46,333 nt of DNA, taken from contig CANRLR010000021.1 of NCBI GenBank assembly GCA_947631505.1, forward strand, positions 1-46,333. Direction: 5' to 3'. Every line of letters begins with the position of its first letter. Positions within the stretch are counted from its first letter, which is position 1. Source of the DNA: an uncultured Lachnospiraceae bacterium. GTDB taxonomy: Bacteria; Bacillota; Clostridia; Lachnospirales; Lachnospiraceae. Positions 6,838 to 15,765 of the stretch are shown here, one piece after another. Under the pieces are notes generated by a model, which saw only the letters and a list, made by a program, of their open reading frames with translations, had not been told where the DNA came from and did not search any database. The position numbers were made by a program, and so were the translations under genes.

Positions 6838-8214
6838 TTATGATTCTTCTAAATATACGGCATTGGCAGTGATAATTTTTTTCATTGCCTCCATTCCCGG
6901 AGCACCGATGGTATTTCGTTTTTCAACACAGGTCTTCATGGAAATTGCCTCGTAGATATCCTCTTCAAATACAGGAGAAATTTTCTTGTACTCTTCCAGA
7001 GGTAAGTCATCCAAAGCAATATTTTTTTCAATGCATAGTAATACCAGCTGACCGATTATGCCGTGGGCATCACGGAACGGAACTCCATGATTTACAAGGT
7101 AATCGGCGGCATCCGTGGCATTTGTAAAACCGTTCTTCGCACTGGCTTCCATAATCGGTTTGTTGAATTTCATTGTATCAATCATTCCGGTAAAGAGAGC
7201 GAGGCATCCTTTGACCGTATCAATTGCATCAAAAGTTAATTCCTTATCTTCCTGCATATCTTTATTATAGGCAAGCGGTATCCCCTTCATAGTTGTCAAT
7301 AGGGAAATTAGAGCGCCATAGACACGTCCGGTCTTACCACGGACTAATTCTGCAATATCCGGATTTTTCTTCTGAGGCATAATACTGGAGCCGGTCGAAT
7401 AGGAATCATCAATTTCTACAAAACGGTATTCGTTGGAATTCCAGAGAATGATTTCCTCACAGAAACGGCTCATGTGCATCATAATTGTGGATAAGGCACT
7501 GAGCAGTTCAATTAAGTAATCACGGTCAGATACGGAGTCCATGCTATTAAAAGTAGGCCCGTCGAATTTTAACAGGGAAGCACTGTAGTTTCTGTCAAGA
7601 GGGTAAGTAGTTCCCGCCAGAGCACCGGCACCGAGAGGACAATAATTCATGCGGTCATAGATGTCACGAAGACGGCTGCGGTCACGGCGGAACATTTCAA
7701 AGTAGGCTCCGAAATGATGCGCCAGCGTGACAGGCTGAGCTTTCTGCAAATGGGTGAATCCCGGCATAAAAGTATTTACATGTTCACTCATAATACGATG
7801 GATGACAACCATCAGACTTTTCAGTAAATCATTCAGGGCAACAATTTCATCCCTTGTATAGAGCTTCATATCCAAAGCGACCTGATCGTTGCGGCTTCGT
7901 CCGGTGTGAAGTTTCTTTCCCGGTTCGCCGATGCGTTCAATCAGATTTGCCTCGACAAAGCTGTGGATGTCTTCGTGCTCGGCAGTGATTTTCAAGGTGC
8001 CGTTTTCAATATCTTCCAGAATTCCCTGTAGACCACGTACGATAGCATCCTTTTCCTCTGAAGTTAAAATAGCTTGTTTTTCTAACATTGTTACATGGGC
8101 AATACTGCCTAAAATGTCCTGCTTATAAAATTTCTGGTCATAAGAAATCGAAGCATTAAAATTATGAACCAGCTGGTTGGTTTCTTTCGTAAATCTTCCT
8201 CCCCAAAGTTTCAT
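6838..8214 (-). CDS. argH: argininosuccinate lyase
   Basis: This 458-residue enzyme splits argininosuccinate into arginine and fumarate, the last step of arginine synthesis. The N-terminus MKLWGGRF, the LHTGRSRNDQVALD region near residue 108 and the fumarase/lyase signature GSSIMPQKKNPD near residue 280 are all intact, and the length is standard. GGAGG precedes the ATG at 8214. It is a lone minus-strand gene with no argG beside it; argF lies about 14 kb away. Confidence 0.97.
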   Translation of the reverse strand: MKLWGGRFTKETNQLVHNFNASISYDQKFYKQDILGSIAHVTMLEKQAILTSEEKDAIVRGLQGILEDIENGTLKITAEHEDIHSFVEANLIERIGEPGKKLHTGRSRNDQVALDMKLYTRDEIVALNDLLKSLMVVIHRIMSEHVNTFMPGFTHLQKAQPVTLAHHFGAYFEMFRRDRSRLRDIYDRMNYCPLGAGALAGTTYPLDRNYSASLLKFDGPTFNSMDSVSDRDYLIELLSALSTIMMHMSRFCEEIILWNSNEYRFVEIDDSYSTGSSIMPQKKNPDIAELVRGKTGRVYGALISLLTTMKGIPLAYNKDMQEDKELTFDAIDTVKGCLALFTGMIDTMKFNKPIMEASAKNGFTNATDAADYLVNHGVPFRDAHGIIGQLVLLCIEKNIALDDLPLEEYKKISPVFEEDIYEAISMKTCVEKRNTIGAPGMEAMKKIITANAVYLEES

Positions 8215-8268
8215 TGGTTTCCTCCGTTCCCGCTTAAGCGAATGATTTCGATTTAATGTACTTTTTTT

Positions 8269-8297
8269 ATAGTATCATTTCCCCAAAAAAATCGCAA
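8269..8297 (-). promoter_or_regulatory. candidate argH promoter
   Basis: On the minus strand TTGCGA (8297-8292) and TACTAT (8274-8269) are separated by 17 bases, 55 bp before the argH start. No ARG-box operator was identified with confidence. Confidence 0.5.
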
Positions 8298-8304
8298 TAG
8301 AAAA

Positions 8305-8333
8305 TTGACCATAGTAAGGGAACGTGTTAGAAT
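8305..8333 (+). promoter_or_regulatory. candidate promoter of the CPBP protease gene
   Basis: TTGACC (8305-8310), a 17-base spacer and TAGAAT (8328-8333) lie 55 bp before the start at 8388. It diverges from the argH promoter. Confidence 0.5.
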
Positions 8334-8387
8334 AGTAGAATATGAATTGCTGCATAAGAGATGGAAGAACGGATTTGGAGGTAGGGA

Positions 8388-9254
8388 ATGAAGAAGAAAT
8401 GGTGTGCCATTGGCTGGATGGCAATATACCTGATAATTGCACTGGCAATACAAGTAGTTATGTCCTTTCAGCTGGTGGGAGCAATGTATTCTATGCTTAT
8501 TAAAAACGGATTGTTTGAAGATGCCACAGCAATTGAAAGTATGTTAGAAAAAATTCAGAATATAACGCAGAGCAGCGGAGATTTGATTCTCATTTCCCTG
8601 TTGGCGGATATGGTCATGCTTGCATGCTTTGGAACATGGTACTATTTCAGAGAGAATAAATACACATTCCGTCCGAACTACAAAAAGGCATTTACCGTGA
8701 AAAATATTTTCTGTATTTTGGGAATCGGATTTTTTGGACAGTACGCGATTGAGTGGCTTATAATAGGAATAAAAGTGCTACTGCCAAATGTTTTTAAGTC
8801 ATACGAGGAACTGGCAAAGAATTTTGACCTCAGTACAGCATCACCGATCTTTATGATTTTTGTTGTCTGTTTATTTGGACCGCTGGTAGAGGAAGTGGTA
8901 TTCCGGGGGATGATTTATGGAAAACTCCGGCATAACGGTTTTTCTGTATGGGTGGCTGCTATTATATCTGGAATTGCCTTCGGGGTATTTCACATGAACT
9001 GGGTACAGGGGATTTATGCCGCCGTTTTCGGTGTTGTGCTGGCTTATATTTATGAAAAGACTCAGACGATATGGGGATGTACCCTGCTGCACGTTGCCTT
9101 TAACAGCAGTTCTTATATCGTGCAGTATATTGAGGAATGGCTGACAAAATACGAAAGTTTTTCTTTAGATGTATTTATGATTTTGTTCCGGGTAATTAGC
9201 GTGGCTGTTACAATTGCGCTGATTCGGCAGTTCCGGTCAAGGAGGTTAGTGTGA
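8388..9254 (+). CDS. CPBP family intramembrane metalloprotease
   Basis: This 288-residue membrane protein has about six to eight hydrophobic segments. The Abi/CPBP motifs are present: EEVVFRGMIYGKL (Glu-Glu and Arg), FGVFHMNWVQGI (metal-binding His) and LLHVAFNSSS (second His). The family includes CAAX prenyl proteases and bacteriocin-immunity proteins; the bacterial substrate is unknown. GGAGGTAGGGA supports the start. It ends one base before the aminotransferase gene, suggesting co-transcription. Confidence 0.88.
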   Translation: MKKKWCAIGWMAIYLIIALAIQVVMSFQLVGAMYSMLIKNGLFEDATAIESMLEKIQNITQSSGDLILISLLADMVMLACFGTWYYFRENKYTFRPNYKKAFTVKNIFCILGIGFFGQYAIEWLIIGIKVLLPNVFKSYEELAKNFDLSTASPIFMIFVVCLFGPLVEEVVFRGMIYGKLRHNGFSVWVAAIISGIAFGVFHMNWVQGIYAAVFGVVLAYIYEKTQTIWGCTLLHVAFNSSSYIVQYIEEWLTKYESFSLDVFMILFRVISVAVTIALIRQFRSRRLV

Positions 9255-9255
9255 A

Positions 9256-10476
9256 ATGAGGACTTTTGCAAAATCAGATAAACTACATGGTGTGTGTTAT
9301 GATGTAAGAGGACCTGTTTTGGATGAAGCCAATGAAATGAAAAAGCAGGGGATTGAGATTTTACAGCTGAATATAGGAAATCCGGCACCGTTTGGATTTA
9401 CTGCACCGCAGTGGATATTAGATGCGGTACGGGAAGCACTGGATAATCCCATGAGTCAGGGGTATAGTGAGTCATGTGGTATTCTTCCGGCAAGGGAAGC
9501 AATTAAGGAGTACCATGAGGAAAAAGGTCTGGTAAATGTAAATCTCGACCATATCTACATAGGAAATGGTGTCAGTGAAATGATTTCCATTGCGATGCAG
9601 GGACTTTTAAATAATGGGGATGAAATTCTGATTCCGTCACCGGACTATCCGCTGTGGACGGCTGCTGCCAAGCTGGCAGGCGGCAATCCGGTTCATTACC
9701 TGTGTGATGAACAGTCGGGCTGGTATCCGGATATTGCAGATATGGAAAAGAAAATTACGGATAAAACAAAAGGAATTGTTATTATTAATCCGAACAATCC
9801 AACGGGAGCTCTTTATCCGAAAGAATTGTTGGAGCAGATAGTTGAGCTGGCAAGACGATATGAGCTGATTATTTTTGCCGATGAAATTTATGACAGGCTG
9901 GTGTTTGACGGCAAAAAGCATATTTCCATTGCCTCGTTGGCACCGGATCTGTTCGTTGTTACCTTTAACGGTTTGTCAAAATCCGACCGTATTGCGGGAT
10001 TTCGTAGTGGCTGGATGGTACTCAGTGGTGATTTGTCCAAAGGGAAAGGGTATATAGAAGGTATCAATATGCTATCCTCCATGCGGCTTTGTGCCAATGT
10101 ACTGGCACAGCATGTTGTTGTTCCGGCACTAAAAAAGCGTCCGGATGTGGATCCGTTATTATTGCCAGGGGGAAGGCTTTATGAGCAGAGAAAGTGTATC
10201 TGTGAAGCGATTGACCGTATTGACGGAATTTCTGTAGTCAGGCCGGAGGGGGCATTTTATTGTTTTCCCAAGGTAGATGCAAAGCGGTTCGGAATTGTTG
10301 ATGATGAAGCTTTTATCTTAGATTTCCTTCGCAAAGAGCATGTTCTTCTCGTGTGCGGAAGAGGTTTTAACTGGCCGGAACCGGACCATTTCCGCATTGT
10401 GTATTTACCGGAAACGACAGTGCTGACAGAGTCCATGGAGAAAATGAATCAGTTTTTAGAAAAATATTACCGTTAG
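9256..10476 (+). CDS. class I/II aminotransferase (AlaA-like)
   Basis: This 406-residue PLP enzyme starts RTFAKSDKLHGVCYDVRGPV, a form seen in glutamate-pyruvate transaminases of the AlaA type. Visible motifs are NIGNPAPF, PDYPLW, NPNNPTGALY, FADEIYD and FNGLSKSDRIAGFRSGW, where the Lys of SKSDR binds PLP. It probably makes alanine from pyruvate and glutamate; the exact substrate is inferred from overall resemblance. It abuts the protease gene. Confidence 0.85.
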   Translation: MRTFAKSDKLHGVCYDVRGPVLDEANEMKKQGIEILQLNIGNPAPFGFTAPQWILDAVREALDNPMSQGYSESCGILPAREAIKEYHEEKGLVNVNLDHIYIGNGVSEMISIAMQGLLNNGDEILIPSPDYPLWTAAAKLAGGNPVHYLCDEQSGWYPDIADMEKKITDKTKGIVIINPNNPTGALYPKELLEQIVELARRYELIIFADEIYDRLVFDGKKHISIASLAPDLFVVTFNGLSKSDRIAGFRSGWMVLSGDLSKGKGYIEGINMLSSMRLCANVLAQHVVVPALKKRPDVDPLLLPGGRLYEQRKCICEAIDRIDGISVVRPEGAFYCFPKVDAKRFGIVDDEAFILDFLRKEHVLLVCGRGFNWPEPDHFRIVYLPETTVLTESMEKMNQFLEKYYR

Positions 10477-10497
10477 GGCAGCTTTTTATGTCTATAC

Positions 10498-10527
10498 TTG
10501 ACATTCAGACAGACAGTTGGGTATAAT
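10498..10527 (+). promoter_or_regulatory. consensus sigma-A promoter of the SLT gene
   Basis: TTGACA (10498-10503), an 18-base spacer and TATAAT (10522-10527) match both boxes perfectly. The gene starts 48 bp downstream after AAGGAAGGAG. Confidence 0.8.
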
Positions 10528-10574
10528 TGTAAAAAGTATAAGTTATTTTTAAAAGGAAGGAGAGTGGCAGTTCC

Positions 10575-11405
10575 ATGATTGTCATGAACAACGTGACAAG
10601 AGTTCAGCAGTATCAAACGAGTGCAGTACAACAAACAAATAAAGAAAAGACCACGATTACTCCTTTTCAAAAAGTGCTGAAACAGGAAACGGACAAGATA
10701 TCGGAAAACGAGAATTCCGATAGCATGGGAGCGGTTAGAAAAACAGAAAAATCAGCTTCAGATACTGCAGTAAAGGAAGTGACAGAAGGAGGCGGCGGTT
10801 CGACCGGGAAAGTTTCCTTAAAGTCAATTTTTAAAAGAGCGTCACAAAAGTACAATATCTCATATGATTTTTTGATTTCCGTTGCAAAAGCGGAATCTGA
10901 TTTTAATACGAAATGTGTTTCTTCTGCTGGTGCACAGGGAATTATGCAGATCATGCCAGCGGAGTGTAAGGAATTAGGTGTGAAGGATCCCTTTGATGCC
11001 GAGCAGAATATTATGGCAGCGGCAAAGCTTTTGAAAGCTCATTTGAAGAAATTTAACGGGGATTATACGTTGGCGGCAGCAGCATATAATGCCGGAAGCG
11101 GAACGGTAAAGAAATATGGGGGAGTACCGCCGTATAAGGAAACACAGAATTATGTAAAGAAAATTAATCAATATATGAAAGAGGGCGTAACCGTTCCGAA
11201 TAAGACCGTAACAGTAAAGGATACGGATAAATATGCGGGGAACAGTGATTCTACTGATGTAGCAGCCTTTGACAAGGGCCAGTCAGCTACAAGCAGCGAC
11301 TGGGAACAGGTAGTGGTGGCAGTGGGAACCGGTGATGACACGGTTACCATGAGCTATGGGGCATACCTCAAGTATTTGGAATTTGGTACAACAGGAGTAG
11401 GATGA
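10575..11405 (+). CDS. lytic transglycosylase SLT-domain protein without a signal peptide
   Basis: This 276-residue protein has an SLT domain at about residues 92-195: ISVAKAESDFNTKCVSSAGA with the catalytic Glu, GIMQIMPAE, and AAAAYNAGSGTVKKYGG. Lytic transglycosylases cleave murein strands to 1,6-anhydro products. The N-terminus (VTRVQQYQTSAVQQTN) is polar and not a signal peptide, reminiscent of flagellar-rod-type muramidases exported by the flagellar apparatus, but no flagellar gene is nearby. The last 60 residues are a Ser/Thr/Asp-rich tail. An ATG at 10584 is an alternative start. Confidence 0.85.
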   Translation: MIVMNNVTRVQQYQTSAVQQTNKEKTTITPFQKVLKQETDKISENENSDSMGAVRKTEKSASDTAVKEVTEGGGGSTGKVSLKSIFKRASQKYNISYDFLISVAKAESDFNTKCVSSAGAQGIMQIMPAECKELGVKDPFDAEQNIMAAAKLLKAHLKKFNGDYTLAAAAYNAGSGTVKKYGGVPPYKETQNYVKKINQYMKEGVTVPNKTVTVKDTDKYAGNSDSTDVAAFDKGQSATSSDWEQVVVAVGTGDDTVTMSYGAYLKYLEFGTTGVG

Positions 11406-11429
11406 TACGTTCTCAGAATGGAGGCTATA

Positions 11430-11963
11430 ATGAATATTTGGCATGATATTAGTGAAGAGAGGATTTCACCAACAGATTTTATTGCAACAATTGAAATTTC
11501 AAAAGGAAGTAAGAAAAAATATGAGCTGGACAAGGAAACGGGATTAATTATACTTGACCGTATTCTGTATACATCTACCCATTATCCGGCGAACTATGGT
11601 TTTATTCCAAGAACCTTAGGAGATGATAAGGATCCATTGGATGTTCTGGTTATATGTTCAGAGGATATTGAGCCGCTTTCTTTGGTTCGCTGCTATCCGA
11701 TCGGTGTTATGTATATGTTGGATAATGGAGCAAACGATGAGAAAATTATTGCAATTCCATATAATGATCCTATGTACAATTTCTATTCCGATATTGAACA
11801 GCTGCCGAATCACATTTTCGAGGAGATTCAGCATTTTTTCAGTATTTACAAGGATCTGGAAAACAAAGAAACGGCGGTCAAGGAATTTGGTGGACCGACA
11901 GAAGCGGTTGCTGTTATTGAGCAATGTGTAGAAAACTATAAGGAAAAATATGGGAAAAAGTAA
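11430..11963 (+). CDS. ppa: inorganic pyrophosphatase, family I
   Basis: This 177-residue enzyme hydrolyses pyrophosphate to phosphate in the cytosol. Family I marks are [25 protein letters not shown] and the metal-binding [11 protein letters not shown], with EFGGPTEA near the C-terminus. GGAGG at 11420-11424 supports ATG 11430 over the ATG at 11418. The 3' end overlaps the MATE exporter gene by 14 bp, so both are likely translated together. Confidence 0.93.
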   Translation: MNIWHDISEERISPTDFIATIEISKGSKKKYELDKETGLIILDRILYTSTHYPANYGFIPRTLGDDKDPLDVLVICSEDIEPLSLVRCYPIGVMYMLDNGANDEKIIAIPYNDPMYNFYSDIEQLPNHIFEEIQHFFSIYKDLENKETAVKEFGGPTEAVAVIEQCVENYKEKYGKK

Positions 11964-13332
11964 AATGAGAGATAGAACGACAGAAATTTTTGAAAATGCA
12001 CCGATACCTAAGGCGGTGTTTGTAAACATTTTGCCATCCATTATCAGTATGTTGATGGTACTTATTTATAACTTGGCAGACACTTTTTTTATTGCGAAAA
12101 CGAATGATCCTCTTATGGTGGCAGCTGTTTCACAGGCGACGCCGGCATTTCTGTTCTTTATGGCAGTGGGAATGCTGTTTGGTGTGGGTGGAACTTCGCT
12201 GATTTCCCGTCTTATGGGACAGGGACGTAAAAAGGAAGCAGGCAATGCCTGTTCTTTCTGTTTTTGGACAGGAGGAATGGTCGGTGCTGTTGGTATGATT
12301 GTTATGTTGGTGGCAAGAGAGCCGCTGGCTTGGATGATTGGAGCGACACAGGAAACGATCGAGCTGGTAAAAGAGTATTTGACCTATGTATCTTTCGGAG
12401 TTCCGTTTCTTGTCATCGGAAATTCTTTCAGTAATATTATTCGTGCTGAGGGAAATGCAAATAAAGCAATGTTCGGTATGATTCTCGGAAATGTAGTCAA
12501 CATTGTATTGGATCCGGTCATGATTCTTGGTTTTGGCTGGGATGTCATGGGAGCTGCTGTTGCTACTGTAGTGGGACAGGTTGTCGCAGCAGGATTTTAT
12601 ATCATACATTTTATGAGAGGAAAGTCTACACTGACAATTAGCCCGAAGGCTTATCGTGCCGGGAATAAAATTGCTTCTGGTGTTATGGCGATTGGAATAC
12701 CGGCATCTTTGAACAGTGTACTGATGAGTACATCCAATATTCTGATTAATATCCAGATGAAACCACATGGGAATCTGGCGGTTGCAGGATTGGGAGTTGC
12801 CATGAAGGTGAATATGGTCGCGGTCATGCTTCTGATTGGAGTGGGAACCGGAATCCAGCCTTTGTTAGGGTATAATTTTGGTGCAGGCAATCGTAAAAGA
12901 TTCAAAGGAATCCTGCGATTTTCCATTATTTTTGCTCTGTGCCTGAGTTTTGTAATGTCAGTCATATGTTATTTGGGGGCAGGACCAATGGTAAGTGCCT
13001 TTTTGGATGATCCGGCTTTTTATGAGTACGGTATGTCTTTTGCCAGAATGCTGATTATATCCGGACCGATTCTTGGCGTCCTATTTGTAATGATCAATGC
13101 GATTCAGTCTATGGGGGCAGCACTGCCGTCCTTGATTCTGTCCATCAGCCGGCAGGGATTGGTATATATACCGGTATTATTTTTGTTCAATGCTATTTTT
13201 GGAACGGCTGAAATGCTTGTTATCGCTCAGCCGGTAACCGATTATATTTCTACAACGATTGCTGTTGTGCTGTTCATTGTGTCATTCCGCAAATATTTTG
13301 TGGAGAAGGATGTAAAGGTGCAGGAAGGTTAG
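11950..13332 (+). CDS. MATE family multidrug exporter
   Basis: This 460-residue protein has about twelve hydrophobic helices in the two-bundle MATE layout. Typical signatures are [20 protein letters not shown] near residue 40, [33 protein letters not shown] and [23 protein letters not shown] proteins export cationic drugs or metabolites using Na+ or H+ gradients; the substrate cannot be read from sequence. The gene overlaps ppa by 14 bp. Confidence 0.92.
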   Translation: MGKSKMRDRTTEIFENAPIPKAVFVNILPSIISMLMVLIYNLADTFFIAKTNDPLMVAAVSQATPAFLFFMAVGMLFGVGGTSLISRLMGQGRKKEAGNACSFCFWTGGMVGAVGMIVMLVAREPLAWMIGATQETIELVKEYLTYVSFGVPFLVIGNSFSNIIRAEGNANKAMFGMILGNVVNIVLDPVMILGFGWDVMGAAVATVVGQVVAAGFYIIHFMRGKSTLTISPKAYRAGNKIASGVMAIGIPASLNSVLMSTSNILINIQMKPHGNLAVAGLGVAMKVNMVAVMLLIGVGTGIQPLLGYNFGAGNRKRFKGILRFSIIFALCLSFVMSVICYLGAGPMVSAFLDDPAFYEYGMSFARMLIISGPILGVLFVMINAIQSMGAALPSLILSISRQGLVYIPVLFLFNAIFGTAEMLVIAQPVTDYISTTIAVVLFIVSFRKYFVEKDVKVQEG

Positions 13333-13397
13333 GATAACGGTTCCAAAATAATCCGGCTCTGTATTTGCCTGCCGCTTGCTTCGGAATGGAGGTTTCT

Positions 13398-14219
13398 ATG
13401 ATTGAAAGTATTACGAATAATCAGGTCAAAAGAATATTAAAATTAAAGAAAAATGCGAAATATCGAAGAGAAGAAGGTGTTTTCGTTGTTGAGGGCTGGA
13501 AAATGACAGCGGAGGCATTAGAACGGGAGAGTGTTGAAACACTATATATTTCGGAACGCTTTATAGATGACTGGAAAGATTATCTGAATAAGGTGATAAA
13601 GGAAGAAGATATCGATTTAGAGAAAATAACTGAAATTGAAGATGCTACAAAAGTAGAATACATATCCTCCAGACTTTTTTTGGAATTGTCCGGTACGGTA
13701 ACACCGCAGGGAGTATTGGCAGTAGTGAAGATGCCGGTATATGATAAAAAAGATATTTTGATGTCCGACAATGCGGCGGTGGTATGTTTGGAGGACATTC
13801 AGGATCCCGGCAATTTGGGAACGATTATGCGCACTGCGGAAGGGGCAGGTATGTCAGGTCTTGTATTAAGTAAAGGCTGCGTGGATTTATTTAATCCCAA
13901 AGTAGTGCGGGCAACGATGGGTTCTGTTTTCCGTGTACCTTATTATATCTGCGAGGATATTGCTACAGAGGCGGAATGTCTGCGTGAATCTGGTTTTACC
14001 ACTTATGCTGCCCATTTGGAGGGAACTTGTGATTATACAGAAGAATCTTATGAGGGGAAAATGGCAATTTTAATTGGCAATGAAGCCAATGGACTCAGTG
14101 AAAGGGTGGCGGAAAAAGCGGACCGTAAAGTTAAGATTCCGATGGAAGGGAAATTGGAATCTCTGAATGCAGCAGTGTCCTCCGCACTTTTTATGTATGA
14201 GATTCATCGCAGACGGTAA
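13398..14219 (+). CDS. TrmH/SpoU family RNA 2'-O-methyltransferase
   Basis: This 273-residue protein has an N-terminal substrate-binding domain (SITNNQVKRILKLKKNAKYR ...) and a C-terminal SPOUT domain with LEDIQDPGNLGTIMRTAEG, GNEANGLSE and SLNAAVSSALFMYE, the three SpoU motifs that form the AdoMet-binding knot. It methylates a ribose in rRNA or tRNA; the target is unknown. GGAGG supports ATG 13398 over an upstream ATG at 13386. An integrated element begins 38 bp downstream. Confidence 0.93.
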   Translation: MIESITNNQVKRILKLKKNAKYRREEGVFVVEGWKMTAEALERESVETLYISERFIDDWKDYLNKVIKEEDIDLEKITEIEDATKVEYISSRLFLELSGTVTPQGVLAVVKMPVYDKKDILMSDNAAVVCLEDIQDPGNLGTIMRTAEGAGMSGLVLSKGCVDLFNPKVVRATMGSVFRVPYYICEDIATEAECLRESGFTTYAAHLEGTCDYTEESYEGKMAILIGNEANGLSERVAEKADRKVKIPMEGKLESLNAAVSSALFMYEIHRRR

Positions 14220-14256
14220 TAACATTGCATAGATGGAAAAAGAGTAAGAGCTTTTG

Positions 14257-14271
14257 CCCGATACGCAAAAC
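14257..14271. repeat. left direct repeat (attL-like) of a 6.5-kb integrated element
   Basis: CCCGATACGCAAAAC occurs here and again at 20793-20807. In this copy TTTTGC and GCAAAA flank a 7-base centre, a layout typical of tyrosine-recombinase core sites. It lies 38 bp after the methyltransferase stop. Confidence 0.75.
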
Positions 14272-14308
14272 TGAAAATAGTATAATTTAGTGCGAATACA
14301 GCTAATAG

Positions 14309-14334
14309 ATAGCGTGTTCGCGCTATTTTTTTTG
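14309..14334 (+). terminator. terminator inside the left end of the element
   Basis: ATAGCG (14309-14314) and CGCTAT (14321-14326) form a 6-bp stem with a 6-base loop, followed by eight T residues. It would stop transcription coming from the methyltransferase gene. Confidence 0.65.
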
Positions 14335-14446
14335 CAGAAAAATACATTATTGCCTGTAAAAATGTACAAAAATGTGTAGATAATACTGCAAAAAGAGAGA
14401 AATAGGAATAATTGGGGCAAAAGACGAAAGGGCATGGTGGATTTTT

Positions 14447-14646
14447 ATGAGATATGACAGAAATTGGTCAATAGAAAAAACAGCAGCGGTTGCAGAGAGA
14501 TTTCAGTTTCATTGTGAAAAAGCAAAGACAGATAATCCTATAGTTTCCCAATTGGCACTTCAAATGTGTGATATTGAATTGTGAGAGATGTGGATGTTGA
14601 CGCAGGGGAAGCGTTGAAAATAGGATCTGTAATGGCTAATCTTTGA
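14447..14646 (+). pseudogene. small element gene split by a frameshift
   Basis: ATG 14447 opens a 45-residue frame (MRYDRNWSIEKTAAVAERF...) ending at TGA 14582. A second frame, shifted by two, continues from 14581 to TGA 14644 with VDVDAGEALKIGSVMANL. Together they would make a protein of about 65 residues, so a small indel near 14580 probably broke one gene. GGTGG precedes the ATG. No family is recognised. Confidence 0.4.
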
Positions 14647-14661
14647 GAGGAGGTGAGGCAT

Positions 14662-14854
14662 ATGCCCTAGAGCAAAACTTACATATAAAGACAGGCTTTG
14701 GCTGGAAAATGCATTAAAAAAAGAAATGGAACCGATGAAGATATGTGAACATTTTGGAATTAGTTCCTATCAGCTGGAACAAGAGAAAAAACTAGGGTGG
14801 ATTAAGGAAAAGAAAGCATACAGTGCAAACTTAGCACAATTATCATTAAAATAA
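14662..14854 (+). pseudogene. small element gene frameshifted right after its start codon
   Basis: A strong GAGGAGG ribosome site precedes ATG 14662, but that frame reads Met-Pro-stop. One frame over, an open frame encodes PRAKLTYKDRLWLENALKKE and on to TAA 14852, about 62 residues with a helix-turn-helix-like stretch (MKICEHFGISSYQLEQEK). One extra C in the CCC run at 14665-14667 would explain this. A very small DNA-binding-type protein is likely, now inactive. Confidence 0.5.
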
Positions 14855-14871
14855 GTGGAAAGGAAAAGAAA

Positions 14872-15105
14872 ATGAAAGGAACAAAAAAACAAATCATAGC
14901 GGTTCTTCTTACACTGGCGCTAACAGTTGGCATAGTCCCGCAAATAGGCAGTCCAGTAACAGTGGAGGCAGCTTCTAGTAGTGTAACACTGGATAACTTA
15001 GGAAACAAAGGCAGCGTGTCGGTCGGCAGTAAGACCAAATCCGGAATATGCTTCATATCAGTTGGGAAATATTTACTATCAGGAAGATTATGGGGTAAAG
15101 GATGA
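14872..15105 (+). pseudogene. secreted protein N-terminus, truncated by fusion
   Basis: The frame starts with a clear signal peptide: Lys-rich start, hydrophobic core IIAVLLTLALTVGIV and a probable cleavage after TVEAA near residue 34. It continues as a short mature part (SVTLDNLGNKGSVSVGSKTK), then leaves any sensible protein sequence where a Sel1-repeat frame takes over. It ends at 77 residues. It looks like the 5' end of a surface-protein gene joined by deletion to an unrelated gene. GGAAAGGAAAAG precedes the ATG. Confidence 0.5.
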
Positions 15106-15643
15106 TGTAAAAGCCTATTATTGGTTTACACAATCAGAAGAAGACGGAAATATTTATGCAAGCTACAAACTGGGGAAAATAGATTACAACAGGAAAGATT
15201 ACCAAAAAGCAGTTATCCATTTTTCAAAATGTAATGATAGATATTCCCATTATTACTTAGGGAAAATGTATTTAGATCCGGACGGAAATATTTTCGACCC
15301 TCAAAGGGGAATAAATTACATGAAAAAATCAGCAGAGGAAGAAAATTCTTTTGCGGAATTAAATCTTGGCATTCTTTATCTGAAAGGTGATGTTGTACCA
15401 AGAGATATAAAAGAATCAAAAGAGTGGCTTACGAAAGCGGCAGAACATGGAAATGGATTTGCGGATGAAATGATAAAAAATATGGAGAATAGGAATTGGT
15501 TTCATGCGAAACAACACATCCGGACAGGGGTTTCCCTATATACAGCAATCAATAAAATGAAACGTGGTTTAAAATCGGAATGGGAAAAAACACGGTTGCA
15601 GAGAGAACACGATCGTATGATAGAACAGACCATTGATAATTAA
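15062..15643 (+). pseudogene. Sel1-repeat protein, 5'-truncated
   Basis: The frame is open from 15002 but has no ATG; TTG 15062 is the first possible start and lies inside a repeat. Sel1-like repeats are visible: YASYQLGNIYYQEDYGVKDD, then GNIYASYKLGKIDYNRKDY, SHYYLGKMYLDPDGN and FAELNLGILYLKGDVVPRD. The basic tail (SEWEKTRLQREHDRMIE) resembles the C-terminal end of Sel1-bearing mobilization proteins in Clostridia. Sel1 repeats form a helical solenoid for protein contacts. The missing 5' part and the fusion to a signal-peptide frame suggest a remnant. Confidence 0.6.
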
Positions 15644-15647
15644 ATGA

Positions 15648-15673
15648 TTTAGGGGTCACGAATGACCCCTAAA
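15648..15673. repeat. palindrome copy 1, candidate parS
   Basis: AGGGGTCA-CGAA-TGACCCCT (15651-15670), extended by TTT/AAA, is a perfect 11-bp stem with a 4-base centre. It is the reverse orientation of the copies after parA and parB. It lies just after the Sel1 frame and 30 bp before the parA -35 box. It has no long T-run, which argues against a simple terminator. Confidence 0.55.
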
Positions 15674-15702
15674 AATTTGTCAACTTTTCTTGCATAAAAA
15701 TA

Positions 15703-15731
15703 TTGACATAGCATAATATATAATGTATAAT
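15703..15731 (+). promoter_or_regulatory. consensus sigma-A promoter of parA
   Basis: TTGACA (15703-15708), a 17-base spacer and TATAAT (15726-15731) are a perfect match. The surroundings are very AT-rich. The parA start is 35 bp downstream after GGAGG. Confidence 0.85.
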
Positions 15732-15765
15732 AATATATATAAAACAAAGACAGGAGGAACAACCA

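Noticed and set aside
12130-12768. Minus-strand open frame opposite the MATE exporter gene
   Set aside because: The translation is low-complexity His/Ser/Asn-rich, and the opposite strand holds a complete transporter.
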